A DNA stretch of 64,000 nt. Source: a virus. Position numbers and translations under genes: made by a program. The stretch spans positions 31,289-95,288 of IMG/VR virus record IMGVR_UViG_3300025593_000028, one strand, 5' to 3'. This document shows, in pieces, positions 17,268 to 26,159 of this stretch (its first letter is position 1; each line of letters opens with the position of its first letter). The notes beneath the pieces were generated by a model that saw only the letters and a list, made by a program, of their open reading frames with translations, was not told the DNA's origin and did no database searches.

Positions 17268-17273
17268 TATAGT
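17268..17273 (+). promoter_or_regulatory. -10-like box TATAGT
   Basis: GTGGTATAGTGTAG upstream of the TTG start at 17308, whose ribosome site AGGAGGG lies ~12 bases before it. No good -35 box. Possible start for the 17308-18167 pair. Confidence 0.4.
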
Positions 17274-17307
17274 GTAGCCCACGGAGGCTAGACTAGGAGG
17301 GAGAGGC

Positions 17308-17517
17308 TTGAACTGCAAGGCCCACTGCCGATCGTGCGGGAGGCACTTCACGAGCACGTCGGCGTTCGATAGGCACAGGACGGGGCCCTGGGACGATCGG
17401 TCTTGCGCGGACCCGTCGTCCGTAGACCGGCTCTACGAGTACGAGGGGGAGTGCGACCTCAAGCGAGGAGATCCGGACCCGGAGGCGGCCGTCTGGTCGA
17501 CGAAGAAGCCCGGGTGA
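17308..17517 (+). CDS. FDXHR-type putative zinc-binding protein
   Basis: 69 residues from TTG 17308, chosen for the AGGAGGGAGAGG site ahead of it. C-KAHC-RSCGRHF, then AFDRHRTGP and a later Cys match the small phage 'FDXHR' zinc-binding family (Cys-x2-Cys, Phe-Asp-x-His-Arg, Cys). Function of the family is unknown. Overlaps the next gene by GTGA. Confidence 0.75.
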   Translation: MNCKAHCRSCGRHFTSTSAFDRHRTGPWDDRSCADPSSVDRLYEYEGECDLKRGDPDPEAAVWSTKKPG

Positions 17518-18167
17518 GCACCAAGACAGACCCGATGCTGCTGCCCCCCGAGGCACCGAGCATCTCTGATTTCCAGCGATCTAAGGTGCTCTCCGCTGAG
17601 GCCTCCATCTCGGGCGACTCACCGCCGGCTCCTACCGGCCTAGCGGAGGAGGCCTGCGCCCGCGCGTCCGAGCTGGGCGGCGGCCTGCTCTCGCTCGAGC
17701 AGGTCGACGGTGCTGACGTGGTCTACGTGCGCGAGTCGGACAACAGGAGCCGGCTCGAGGTGGGCCGCGAGGCAGCCGCGCACGCCCTGCTGAGGGGGTC
17801 CTCGCACCACCTGGTGCATCCCGTCTTCCCTCCCCACGGCGTCGAGTGGGTATCTAGGTTCCTGGGCTCGCTCAGGGCGCACGGGGACGACGACGCGGCG
17901 CTCGAGTACGAAGCTGCGTATCGAGAGCTCGAAGTGCACACGGACCCGGCGGTCCGCGTGCGCCGCGCACGCAAGTCAGCGCTCGGCGCCGTGAACAAGG
18001 AGCGCGGCGTGCTCGCGAGGATCATCGCAGACGACCGGCCAGAATCCGTCGTGTGCCAGATGCTGGAGGTGGCCGACGGAGCTCTGAGGATCTACGACTC
18101 TTCCGGCGAGCGATCCGTGGACCTGCCGAGGCTGCGCTACCTGGCGTACAGGCTGTCAGAGGGGTAG
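17514..18167 (+). CDS. Hypothetical protein upstream of the portal gene
   Basis: 217 residues from GTG 17514 (GTGA overlap). The middle is a charged helical region (SLRAHGDDDAALEYEAAYRELEVHTDPAVRVRRARKSAL) and the C-terminus a small beta/helix unit (GALRIYDSSGERSVDLPRLR). Not recognised. Its place before portal and MuF genes makes a head-assembly or packaging role possible; nothing in the sequence proves it. Confidence 0.75.
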   Translation: MSTKTDPMLLPPEAPSISDFQRSKVLSAEASISGDSPPAPTGLAEEACARASELGGGLLSLEQVDGADVVYVRESDNRSRLEVGREAAAHALLRGSSHHLVHPVFPPHGVEWVSRFLGSLRAHGDDDAALEYEAAYRELEVHTDPAVRVRRARKSALGAVNKERGVLARIIADDRPESVVCQMLEVADGALRIYDSSGERSVDLPRLRYLAYRLSEG

Positions 18168-18173
18168 CGGCAA

Positions 18174-18210
18174 GGGGGTCGGACCCCCCTGGAAGCCCCT
18201 CCCCGAGGGG
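18174..18210 (+). terminator. Two tandem GC hairpins before the portal promoter
   Basis: GGGGGT-CGG-ACCCCC (18174-18188) and CCCCTC-CCC-GAGGGG (18196-18210), 7 and 29 bases after the preceding stop. No T-runs. Probably separate upstream transcription from the portal unit. Confidence 0.5.
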
Positions 18211-18214
18211 GTTG

Positions 18215-18220
18215 TACCAT
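18215..18220 (+). promoter_or_regulatory. Leaderless-type -10 box TACCAT(CT)
   Basis: TACCATCTAGGGA-GTG: 7 bases between the box and the portal GTG at 18228. Same spacing and CT extension as the other late boxes. Confidence 0.5.
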
Positions 18221-18227
18221 CTAGGGA

Positions 18228-19721
18228 GTGGCAGAGGAGAGTAGATCCGGCAAGGTCCTCAAGGTCCTCACCGTCGATGGAGACGGTGAATCCGTCAGCA
18301 AGTGGTCGGCGCAGCTTCCGGTCGACCCCTTCAACGGCGGGTACCAGTACTCGGGGCTGAAAGAGCCGCCGTACTCGCTCGAGCAGCTCGTCTACCTAGC
18401 AGAACAGCACCCGACGCACGGCGCGGCGCTCGAGCAGAAGTCCTCTGACGTGATCGGCACCGGCTGGCAGTGGGAGTCGCTGGCAGAGGGGTCGGAAGAG
18501 TCGGACGAGGAGCAGCGCAAGTCGCTCGACTCGTGGATCACCGGTCTCGCAGAAGACGGGGAAACCGACGACACGTCGCACGAGATCCTCCTCGCAGCGT
18601 GGGAAGACAAAGAAACTGTCGGGCAGGGCTTCATCGAGCTCGCCCGAGACCCGAACGGGAAGCTGAGGCACTGGTTCAGCACCCCCGGCCACACGTTCAG
18701 GTTCCACCGAGACGGGGTCCGCATCGCCCAGAAGCGCGGCGGCAAGCGGCGGTGGTTCAAGCGCTGGATCCCGGGCGACAAGCGCGGCGTCAACCTCAAG
18801 ACGGGCAAGCTCGTTGACGACGCGAAGTCGATCCCGTTCAAGGAACGGGCTACCGAGCTGTTCGTGCTCCGTAGCCCGGGCAGGCGGTCGACGTGGTACG
18901 GGATCCCCAATTACATCTCGTCTGTCGGGTGGATCACCCTGTCGGTCGCGGCGCGCGACGACAACCTGCTGTTCTTCGAGAATCGGCGCGAGCCCCGCTG
19001 GGCGATCATCATGGAAAACGTGGAAGACGACCCGGAGGTCGAGGAGGCCATCCAGAGGGCCCTGTCCACGGATCTGAAGCAGCCCCACAGGAACCTCGTC
19101 ATCCCGCTGTCCGGCGGGGCGAAAATCAACTTCCAGCAGCTCGGCGACAACAAGGGCGACATGTCCTGGGAGAAGCTCCAGGAACGCGCAGACAAGACGA
19201 TCCTGACGGCGCACAGACTGCCCGGCGAGCGGATCGGCTTCGTGCGCACCGGGGCCCTGGGCGGGTCCACCGTCGAGGAGAGTGGGATCGCGTACAAAGA
19301 AGCCGTGATCGGCAACAGCCAGGCGATGCTCTCGTCGCGGATCAACAAGCTGATCGAGATCGAGTCGGGCATCGACCACCTCAAGTGGAGCTGGCACCCG
19401 ACCGAAATGGACCTGTCGACGCGCGACGAAGACCGCAGGTCCGCTACGCAGGGCTTCACCGGCGGCGTGCTGAAACTGAACGAGGCCCGAGAGGCCTTCG
19501 GCGAGGAGCCACTCGACGACGAAGACGAACGCGGCGAGCAGTTCGTCTGGGAGCTGGACCCGAAGGTGGCCGCAGCAGCGATGTCCGGGGGCGGCCGCGA
19601 AGAGCTCGGCCAGGGAGAAGGAGAAGGCCATCGAGCCGGTCCGGGGGAAGAGGCCATGGCAGCGGCGCACGGCGAACTCGCCGAAGAGGTACGCCGGCTA
19701 GTGGAGGAGCCCAAGCAGTGA
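18228..19721 (+). CDS. Portal protein (PBSX-type)
   Basis: 497 residues. N-terminal LVYLAEQHPTHGAALEQKS and DVIGTGW, the middle SPGRRSTWYGIPNYISSVG, and the segment TAHRLPGERIGFV then GNSQAMLSSRINKLIE match PBSX-family portals. Dodecameric ring at the capsid vertex for DNA entry and exit. The C-terminal ~60 residues are acidic. Followed by the MuF gene as usual, but placed after the lysis genes rather than between terminase and capsid. Start GTG lies 7 bases after TACCAT. Confidence 0.9.
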   Translation: MAEESRSGKVLKVLTVDGDGESVSKWSAQLPVDPFNGGYQYSGLKEPPYSLEQLVYLAEQHPTHGAALEQKSSDVIGTGWQWESLAEGSEESDEEQRKSLDSWITGLAEDGETDDTSHEILLAAWEDKETVGQGFIELARDPNGKLRHWFSTPGHTFRFHRDGVRIAQKRGGKRRWFKRWIPGDKRGVNLKTGKLVDDAKSIPFKERATELFVLRSPGRRSTWYGIPNYISSVGWITLSVAARDDNLLFFENRREPRWAIIMENVEDDPEVEEAIQRALSTDLKQPHRNLVIPLSGGAKINFQQLGDNKGDMSWEKLQERADKTILTAHRLPGERIGFVRTGALGGSTVEESGIAYKEAVIGNSQAMLSSRINKLIEIESGIDHLKWSWHPTEMDLSTRDEDRRSATQGFTGGVLKLNEAREAFGEEPLDDEDERGEQFVWELDPKVAAAAMSGGGREELGQGEGEGHRAGPGEEAMAAAHGELAEEVRRLVEEPKQ

Positions 19722-19728
19722 TCTGCGC

Positions 19729-20592
19729 GTGACGAGCCGCTACGTAGACGACGCGGCCGTGGGCCAGTTCATCGACTCGCAGCGCGCGATGGTGCTGCAG
19801 CGCTACGGGCACGCCGTGGATCGTTCACAGAGGGCGCTGGATCGCTGGGATGCTCGGTGGGCCGAGTCCCTCACGGGCGACGTGCCGACGGCCTCAGACG
19901 GGGACCTTGAACGTCTCTTGGCCCTAGCACGCGCCGACTCGCGCGCGCTCAGCAAGGCGTTCTTCGGGCCCAGGCTGCGCGCCGGCGTCGAGAAGCTGCT
20001 CTCTCCGATGAGGGGCAGGGTGCGGCGGACCCAAGACTGGTACTCTCGGCGCGTCTCAGAAGACGCCGGGCAGCATGCCCTCGACGTCCTAGGGATCAAC
20101 CGACCCTGGTCGTGGGGGGAAGAATCGGCGATAGAAAGGCTGGAGTCTGCGCGCGGGTCGAAGGCGATAGAAGACCTGTACGGAGACCACGTGGACAGGC
20201 TCACGAAGATCATCGAGCGCGAGTCTCGGGACCGCAGTGCGAAGTCAGACAGAGAACTCGCCGACCGCATCCAAGAAGAGTGGAGCGGGATCGTGCGCTG
20301 GAAGGCGGAGCAGATCGCGCGCACAGAGTCGGCCCACATGTGGGAGGCCACGAACTTCGTCGCCTACGTCGCTAACGGGGTGACCGAGTTCGACTGGCTC
20401 GTGGCGACCGGCCCAGGAGTCGAGCCGGGCAGCGTGTGCACTAGGTGCCTGTCGATCGCTACGTTGAACCCCTACACTGCAGAGAAGGCGCCGCTACCTC
20501 CACGGCACCCTCTGTGCAGATGCACCCTCGTGCCGGCGCTCGGGCAGCAGTGGCGCGCCCCGTCAGAACCGTGGACCGGGGGGTCTAAGTGA
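19729..20592 (+). CDS. MuF-like minor head protein (head morphogenesis)
   Basis: 287 residues. Helical N-terminal two-thirds, then the Phage_Mu_F C-terminal pattern: EQIARTESAHMWEATNF, FDWLVATG, SVCTRCLSIATL and PPRHPLCRCTLVP (Cys and His ligands of the small metal site). Normally internal to the procapsid, bound to the portal and sometimes ejected. GTG 19729 lacks a clear Shine-Dalgarno and lies 8 bases after the portal stop, suggesting translational coupling. Confidence 0.88.
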   Translation: MTSRYVDDAAVGQFIDSQRAMVLQRYGHAVDRSQRALDRWDARWAESLTGDVPTASDGDLERLLALARADSRALSKAFFGPRLRAGVEKLLSPMRGRVRRTQDWYSRRVSEDAGQHALDVLGINRPWSWGEESAIERLESARGSKAIEDLYGDHVDRLTKIIERESRDRSAKSDRELADRIQEEWSGIVRWKAEQIARTESAHMWEATNFVAYVANGVTEFDWLVATGPGVEPGSVCTRCLSIATLNPYTAEKAPLPPRHPLCRCTLVPALGQQWRAPSEPWTGGSK

Positions 20593-20822
20593 GGCCCTCC
20601 AGCGAGGTGGAGCTCGAGATCGACGCGGTGTCTGACGAGCGCAGAGACGCGCAACGCGCCGGCGAGATGGGCCGCATGGGAGAGCTCGACGGCTGGCTGT
20701 CGGACCTCTACGAGGAGCTACGAACGGCCAGGGCGCGCGAGCGGTACGGCACGCGAGAAGAGATCGCGCAGCGCGCTAGAGTGGAGCGGGAGCTCGAGAA
20801 GCTCAGCCGCCCAGAGGCCTAA
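20589..20822 (+). CDS. Small charged helical protein, hypothetical
   Basis: 77 residues, GTG overlapping the MuF stop. Almost entirely charged helix (DGWLSDLYEELRTARARERYG, EEIAQRARVERELEKL), likely coiled coil. Last gene of the plus-strand late region; its TAA overlaps the stop codon of the convergent gene. Perhaps a head accessory or scaffold-like piece, unproven. Confidence 0.75.
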   Translation: MRPSSEVELEIDAVSDERRDAQRAGEMGRMGELDGWLSDLYEELRTARARERYGTREEIAQRARVERELEKLSRPEA

Positions 20823-21037
20823 GCCAGGCTGCGCTCCTCGGCGAAGGCCGCCAACCTCATCCTGTAGGTGTCTACGTCTGCCCGCCTGAGCGGGATGTCC
20901 TCGTCCTCTCCCACGAGGTCGACGGTCACCAAGCTACAGACTCGGGTCTGCGGGGCCGGGACGCCGGGGAGTCGAGTGGACGGGCCGAGCTTCTTGTGGA
21001 CCTCCTTGGGCCAGCCGCACTGCGGACAGATCCTCAC
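20819..21037 (-). CDS. Small zinc-ribbon protein, hypothetical
   Basis: 72 residues from GTG 21037 (GGAAGG upstream). Begins RICPQCGWPKEVH, a Cys-x2-Cys pair with a following His and a later single Cys. Remainder is a short beta/helix segment. Last gene of the minus-strand recombination operon; its TAG shares bases with the TAA of the plus-strand gene. Confidence 0.7.
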   Translation of the reverse strand: MRICPQCGWPKEVHKKLGPSTRLPGVPAPQTRVCSLVTVDLVGEDEDIPLRRADVDTYRMRLAAFAEERSLA

Positions 21038-21053
21038 GGTCCTTCCCTTTCTC

Positions 21054-22337
21054 CTACCATCCCTCGTCCTCCCGCTTTGAGACGTACAGCGGGCACTGCA
21101 TGCTGATGCCGTGCTGCGGCGTGACGACGCAGAGCGCCTGCTGCGGCGGCTCGGGCTCGAACCCCTTGCCCCGCGCGTACTCGTCGTAGCCCTTGCCGGC
21201 GCCGTTGCAGATGAAGCCCTTCGCTACGAGCGACATGTACTGGTGCCAGTGGCCAACGAGCAGGACGTCGAACGGCCTGCCCTCCGAGCTGGCCTGGGTC
21301 CTGCGGCGGTGCGTCAGGAGCGCCAGCGGCAGCATCGCCCCCTGGATCCCGCTACCCCCGCGGGCCTCGTCGCCGTGCTCGGCGCGGAACCGCGTCTCGT
21401 AGATCGAGAAGTCAGACGAGATCCCGTCCGGGATGTCGAAGGTGACCCTGTCGTCTCCAGCGAAGTTCGCGGCCACCAGCTTCATGATCAGCGTGTCGGC
21501 GTTGTGCGCCGAGCGCTTCTTATACCGGGGCTGCTTGCTGTCGCGTGGGTGGTTGCCCGGCACGCACGGGACGTGCACGCGGCCGAACTCGTCGGCCAAC
21601 ATGCCGATCCCCTCCGTGATGAGGGGTACTGCGAACGGCACGGCCTCGTAGTTCGACAGCTCGTTGGTCTGCCTGAACTCGTCGTGGATCTCCCCCGAGA
21701 TCGTGTCGCCCAGAGACGCCATCACTACCCCGTCGTAGTCGACCCCCGCGAGGTACTGGCGGGCGACCAAGATCTGGCGCTCGAAGAACCGCTTGAGCCG
21801 CTGTTCTGCGATCGCCGGATCGTAAGCGTTGTAGCCAGCGAGCTCTCCCGGGCTCACGACCTCCCCTACGTGGAAGTCCGAGAACAGCGATAGGAGAGTG
21901 CCCCGGTGCGAGCCCTCGTCCTCCGGGCGAGGCGCGAGCCACTCGGGGCTCGGGATGCTCTCTACGTCTAGCGCCAGGGTCAGCTCACGCTGGGTCTTCT
22001 CGAGCTCCCCCTCGAGCTCGTCGGTACGCTGGCGCGCGACCCGCGCTTCGGTCGTCGCTGCTGACGCGCGTGACTGCAGGGACAGGACCTTGCTCGCGAG
22101 CTCCTTCTCGACCGGCGTGGGCTCGGCCCCGTCGTCGGCGACCTCGACCGAGGCCGCTCGGTCTACTGTGGTCTCGCGCTTGAAGTTCGGGCGGCCGCGC
22201 CGTTCCTTCCACCAGCGCTGCGACACGGCCGAATCGCTGCACCCCGCTTGGCGCGCCGCGTCGGCGAATGACTCCGCCTCACCGGACGCGATGATCTCGA
22301 CGGCGTCGTCGACCTTGCTGCTCGAGGGTGCGCTCAC
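21054..22337 (-). CDS. Calcineurin-like metallophosphoesterase with N-terminal DNA-binding helix-turn-helix
   Basis: 427 residues. N-terminal ~55 residues form a helix-turn-helix (SFADAARQAGCSDSAVSQRW) followed by a basic stretch; ~75-115 is coiled coil. The catalytic domain has the metallophosphoesterase motifs in order: SDFHVGE, SLGDTI, PGNHPRD, a lone His, and VGHWHQY. It probably cleaves phosphodiesters in nucleic acid (Mre11/SbcD-like chemistry), and the HTH may direct it to DNA. Start GTG 22337. Confidence 0.85.
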   Translation of the reverse strand: MSAPSSSKVDDAVEIIASGEAESFADAARQAGCSDSAVSQRWWKERRGRPNFKRETTVDRAASVEVADDGAEPTPVEKELASKVLSLQSRASAATTEARVARQRTDELEGELEKTQRELTLALDVESIPSPEWLAPRPEDEGSHRGTLLSLFSDFHVGEVVSPGELAGYNAYDPAIAEQRLKRFFERQILVARQYLAGVDYDGVVMASLGDTISGEIHDEFRQTNELSNYEAVPFAVPLITEGIGMLADEFGRVHVPCVPGNHPRDSKQPRYKKRSAHNADTLIMKLVAANFAGDDRVTFDIPDGISSDFSIYETRFRAEHGDEARGGSGIQGAMLPLALLTHRRRTQASSEGRPFDVLLVGHWHQYMSLVAKGFICNGAGKGYDEYARGKGFEPEPPQQALCVVTPQHGISMQCPLYVSKREDEGW

Positions 22338-22347
22338 TATCTAGACA

Positions 22348-22758
22348 CTACTCCTTTGTCGAATTGCAATGCGGAAGATGCTGTGCTACATTAGCAAATA
22401 GAAAACCACACGATGGGCAAAAATCAAGAGCAGATGGCCCCTGCCCCCAGCGGCCCATCGGCACTGGATCTTTGAAATACTGCTCTTTTCTACGGCTGGA
22501 CAGCCACGGGCTCAACAGCTCGAACACGGCACCTACCGCTACAGCTGACCTAGCTCGCCAGCGCCAAGACCAGTCATAGTTGTTGCGGTCAGACGGTGTC
22601 TTTGACCTGATGACATGTCCCACTCCCACTACATGATGAAATCTACGTACTGGCTCCTCATCGCACATGAGTAGAGCCGCAGATGAGCTGGTCCAATGCC
22701 CCTCTCCCTCAAAGAGCCCGGCTGCCCAGGCGGCCTCGGCGTCGCTTACTCCTGCCAC
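22348..22758 (-). CDS. LAGLIDADG-like homing endonuclease with C-terminal zinc knuckle, putative
   Basis: 136 residues, GTG 22758 overlapping the methyltransferase end by 13 bases. AAWAAGLFEGEGHW is a LAGLIDADG-type helix with the acidic residue; DEEPVRRFHHVVGVGHVI is the strand-helix usually found in these phage endonucleases. The C-terminus adds FCPSCGFLFANVAQHLPHC, a C2H2-like finger. Base composition here is visibly less GC-rich than the neighbours, consistent with a mobile insertion. Only one LAGLIDADG motif, so it would act as a dimer. Confidence 0.65.
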   Translation of the reverse strand: MAGVSDAEAAWAAGLFEGEGHWTSSSAALLMCDEEPVRRFHHVVGVGHVIRSKTPSDRNNYDWSWRWRARSAVAVGAVFELLSPWLSSRRKEQYFKDPVPMGRWGQGPSALDFCPSCGFLFANVAQHLPHCNSTKE

Positions 22759-24020
22759 GGCTCCGGCCTATGCACCCATCCTGAGATCTCTTGCGGCCAG
22801 CGCCGGTAGTCAAGTGAGCAGTTGAACTCGTACTCGCGATCTCCTATCTTCTTGCAGGGCGCACCTGGTTTCCCGTCAAGCGCACGTCCGACCCACCCTG
22901 AGATCCAGCGACCGTTCTCCACTGGAGCGCACTTGCCCACGTACTTCGACGCGTTCCCGACCGAGATGCCCTCCGGCCAGCGCCAAGCGTCCGGCAGGCC
23001 CATGAGCCTCGACAGCTCGCGGATCGTGAGGAATCGCGTCTCGCTCCAGTGCACGAACTTCGACGCGCCGGACCCTGCTACCACGTAGCCCGGCCGGTCG
23101 GGACGGATCCTAGTGGGCCACTGCCAGCCTCGCGGGTCGCGCCAGTTAGACTCGTCGTAGGCGAACCGCTGCAGCAGCGTCGGGGGCGGCGAGTCCTGCT
23201 TGAGGATCGCCTCCTTCATGTTCTCGCCCGGGAGCCAGTCCTGCTCGATCTCGCGCAGCAGCGCCCCGAGCCGCGCCGTGTCTTCGTCGATCGTCACGTG
23301 CGCGTCGACCCGGCCGTCCTCACGGCGCTTCCTCGCGGCCCACTCGCTCGGTTTCCGGCGGATCGCCTGCTCGCCCCACTTGATCGAGAGCTTCTGCAGG
23401 TCACCGATGGCTTCCTCGTACGTCACGACCTTGCGAGGCTCGGGCGCGTCGATCCCGAACGGCACCCGGTGAGCGACCCAGAAGTAACGGTGCCGGAGCT
23501 GCGCCGCCCCGACCGTCGCCCCCGACATCATCACGTGCGTCAAGTCGTAGCTCTGGCCCGACGATCGCTCTAGCTCAGAACGCAACCGAAGCATCAGGTC
23601 TCGCCCGGTCGTGTAGGCCTGCTGCACGGACTCGAAGGCCACGATCTCTGCTCCCGGGGCGCCGTCCTCGCCCGTGCAGCGACCGCCGAACTTGGCTAGG
23701 TCTCTCATGCACGAGTTGATGGGCGAGTCCGGGCCCCTGGAGTTCTCTCCCTTGGAGACGTTCATCAGCGAGAAGCCGCTGCACGGCGGGGTGCCGTGCA
23801 CGTAGCCTACGCCATCGTAGGGCTCCCACTCGCGCTCTGGGGCCTCCTGCACCTCTACTCCCTCGGTGCCCAGCAGCTCAGCGTTCTCGTAGAACGCGTC
23901 ATCACCGAAGCCGCCCGGTAGGGTCGCGCGGCCGACCACGTCAAACTTCTCCGTCTCCACGGTCCCCAGCGTCCAGTGGCCCGCGAGGCCCTGGCAGTCT
24001 ACGGCGCGGTGCTTGCTCAC
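22746..24020 (-). CDS. DNA (cytosine-5) methyltransferase-like protein
   Basis: 424 residues. The Dcm-type motifs are present but diverged: motif I-like VDCQGLAGHWTLG, motif IV GTPPCSGFS with the catalytic Cys, motif VI-like AFESVQQ (ENV in classical enzymes), motif VIII-like RHRYFWV, motif IX RELSRLMGLPDAW, and motif X GNASKYVGK. Transfers methyl from AdoMet to cytosine C5. May protect phage DNA from restriction. The long region between VIII and IX (~200-300) would read the target. GTG 24020 overlaps the preceding stop. Confidence 0.85.
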   Translation of the reverse strand: MSKHRAVDCQGLAGHWTLGTVETEKFDVVGRATLPGGFGDDAFYENAELLGTEGVEVQEAPEREWEPYDGVGYVHGTPPCSGFSLMNVSKGENSRGPDSPINSCMRDLAKFGGRCTGEDGAPGAEIVAFESVQQAYTTGRDLMLRLRSELERSSGQSYDLTHVMMSGATVGAAQLRHRYFWVAHRVPFGIDAPEPRKVVTYEEAIGDLQKLSIKWGEQAIRRKPSEWAARKRREDGRVDAHVTIDEDTARLGALLREIEQDWLPGENMKEAILKQDSPPPTLLQRFAYDESNWRDPRGWQWPTRIRPDRPGYVVAGSGASKFVHWSETRFLTIRELSRLMGLPDAWRWPEGISVGNASKYVGKCAPVENGRWISGWVGRALDGKPGAPCKKIGDREYEFNCSLDYRRWPQEISGWVHRPEPWQE

Positions 24021-24172
24021 TCTACGTACGCTCCTCTGTCGGCTGCTGCAAACATCAGTTCCTCTGCCATCGCTTCTGCTAGGTCTTCACCTTCGGCCAG
24101 CGACATGCCCTCGCCGTCACAGTACATCACGAATGCGACCACCAGATCGTTCAGCGTAGGTCCGACGTTCAT
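24017..24172 (-). CDS. Small acidic protein, hypothetical
   Basis: 51 residues from ATG 24172, preceded by GGAGGAG. Acidic helical sequence (LNDLVVAFVMYCDGEG, GEDLAEAMAEELMF). Overlaps both neighbours by four bases. No family recognised. Confidence 0.65.
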   Translation of the reverse strand: MNVGPTLNDLVVAFVMYCDGEGMSLAEGEDLAEAMAEELMFAAADRGAYVE

Positions 24173-24528
24173 CCCTCGTAGAAGCTCCTCCGCCTCGCGG
24201 CGGTCTTGTCTTGCGCTGCTCTGCACAGCTTTGCGAAGTCCTCGTCTCCGTAGCCGCAGTTGAGTACCAGATTCCACAAGAAGAGCTGGACGTCAGCGAG
24301 CTCCTCCGCGACCATCTGACCCTCCGTGGTGCCTATCAGCGGCCCGCCGGTCTCCGCGTCGGCCCAGGGCTTCCAGCCGGGGACCTCACGAAGGGCCTCG
24401 TGCAGCTCGTCGGTAGCAGCCAGGACGTTGTCCCTGAACGAGCGGGCCAGGTCCTCCCCGGCCCGCTCGTACGGATCCTCCCCGAAGCTCTCGCGCTGGA
24501 GAGCTCGCTGTCTACCGATCAAGCCCAC
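24169..24528 (-). CDS. MazG-like / dimeric dUTPase-type NTP pyrophosphohydrolase
   Basis: 119 residues. All-alpha pattern with the metal-binding residues of the MazG/dUTPase superfamily: TDELHEALREVPGWKPW (first E-x2-E) and AEELADVQLFLWNLVL (E-x3-D). Hydrolyses dNTPs, often dUTP or a non-canonical nucleotide, to the monophosphate. Its presence fits a phage that adjusts its nucleotide pool (compare the ThyA-family gene and dNMP kinase at 34912-36500). GTG 24528. Confidence 0.72.
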   Translation of the reverse strand: MGLIGRQRALQRESFGEDPYERAGEDLARSFRDNVLAATDELHEALREVPGWKPWADAETGGPLIGTTEGQMVAEELADVQLFLWNLVLNCGYGDEDFAKLCRAAQDKTAARRRSFYEG

Positions 24529-24537
24529 GGTACCGAC

Positions 24538-25308
<771 letters not shown>

Positions 25309-25314
25309 CTGTTG

Positions 25315-26094
25315 CTACCCTCCTTGTGTCGCGGCCTCCGCCGCAGTGTGTGACGTATCTGATGCTACGGGTTGCGCCTCTCCCACCTCGGAATGCCTGA
25401 GCTGCCCGAAGAGCTGCCCGATGTTCGGCGCCTGCACGACTGGGCCGGGGATTTCGTTGGTCCCGTCCTTGGCTACGGCCATGGGCAGCGACGCGACCAG
25501 CATGTTGCGCTGGACGCCCTGCTCGGGCGTGTAGCTGGTGTACAGATACCCGACCGTGTCCACCGCGTACGGCAACGAGCGTGCCATCGCGCCCTGGAGC
25601 ATCGGCCTCCACTTCCCAGATTTGTCTTCTCGCGACCCGGTCGTGAACACGACGCAGCGCGTCGGATTCTCGGGCTTGATCACGAGGTCTCGGTAGTCGC
25701 GCACCAGCTTCTCGAGGTTGCGGAGCACCACGCCCCAGTCCTGCTGGTCCAGTGGATTGAGCCCGACCAGCTCGTCTATGAAGCGTTTCTGCACCTCCAT
25801 CAGCGAGTCTACCACGACCGAGAGGAACTGGTGTTGGCCGCTCTGCAGCCACCGGAACACGAGCTCCATCGTCTTGTAGTCGGGCACGATCGCGACGCAG
25901 GTCTCCCACGTGCCGTCGTACTGCGGCGGCGCGCCCTTCCTCGGGTCCCACAGGACCTTCGGCTGGCTCGGTAGGTACTTGGCGCGACCCTCAGCGTCTA
26001 GGATGAGCCTAGGCGCGGGAGACGAGTCACCGAGCCAGCTCTTTCCGGCTCCGGCTTCGCCGTGTACCAGCAGCGTCAAAGTCTGATCGTTCAA
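25315..26094 (-). CDS. Sak4-like RecA-fold ATPase (phage recombination)
   Basis: 259 residues from TTG 26094 (GGAGGAGGG upstream). Walker A GEAGAGKS near residue 13-20, Walker B-like LSVVVDSLMEV near 90-100, and the AAA_24 pattern around SREDKSGKWRPMLQG. Sak4-type ATPases help anneal or pair single strands together with a phage SSB, which is the next gene. First gene of an operon running to 20819; TGgTACAGT at 26125-26133 is a suitable promoter. Confidence 0.75.
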   Translation of the reverse strand: MNDQTLTLLVHGEAGAGKSWLGDSSPAPRLILDAEGRAKYLPSQPKVLWDPRKGAPPQYDGTWETCVAIVPDYKTMELVFRWLQSGQHQFLSVVVDSLMEVQKRFIDELVGLNPLDQQDWGVVLRNLEKLVRDYRDLVIKPENPTRCVVFTTGSREDKSGKWRPMLQGAMARSLPYAVDTVGYLYTSYTPEQGVQRNMLVASLPMAVAKDGTNEIPGPVVQAPNIGQLFGQLRHSEVGEAQPVASDTSHTAAEAATQGG

Positions 26095-26124
26095 CGGCCC
26101 TCCTCCGTTCGGTCCATCAGAGGA

Positions 26125-26133
26125 ACTGTACCA
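26125..26133 (-). promoter_or_regulatory. Extended -10 promoter TGgTACAGT
   Basis: Reads CCTGGTACAGT on the minus strand, matching the CCTGATAyGAT family. Start near 26117 gives a ~23-base leader with a GGAGG site to the Sak4-like gene. Confidence 0.55.
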
Positions 26134-26159
26134 GGCATGCTCGGAGGGGGCCGGAGGAG

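Noticed and set aside
17230-17273. TTGAGC at 17230 as -35 partner of TATAGT at 17268
   Set aside because: The spacing is 32 bases, far from the usual 16-18.
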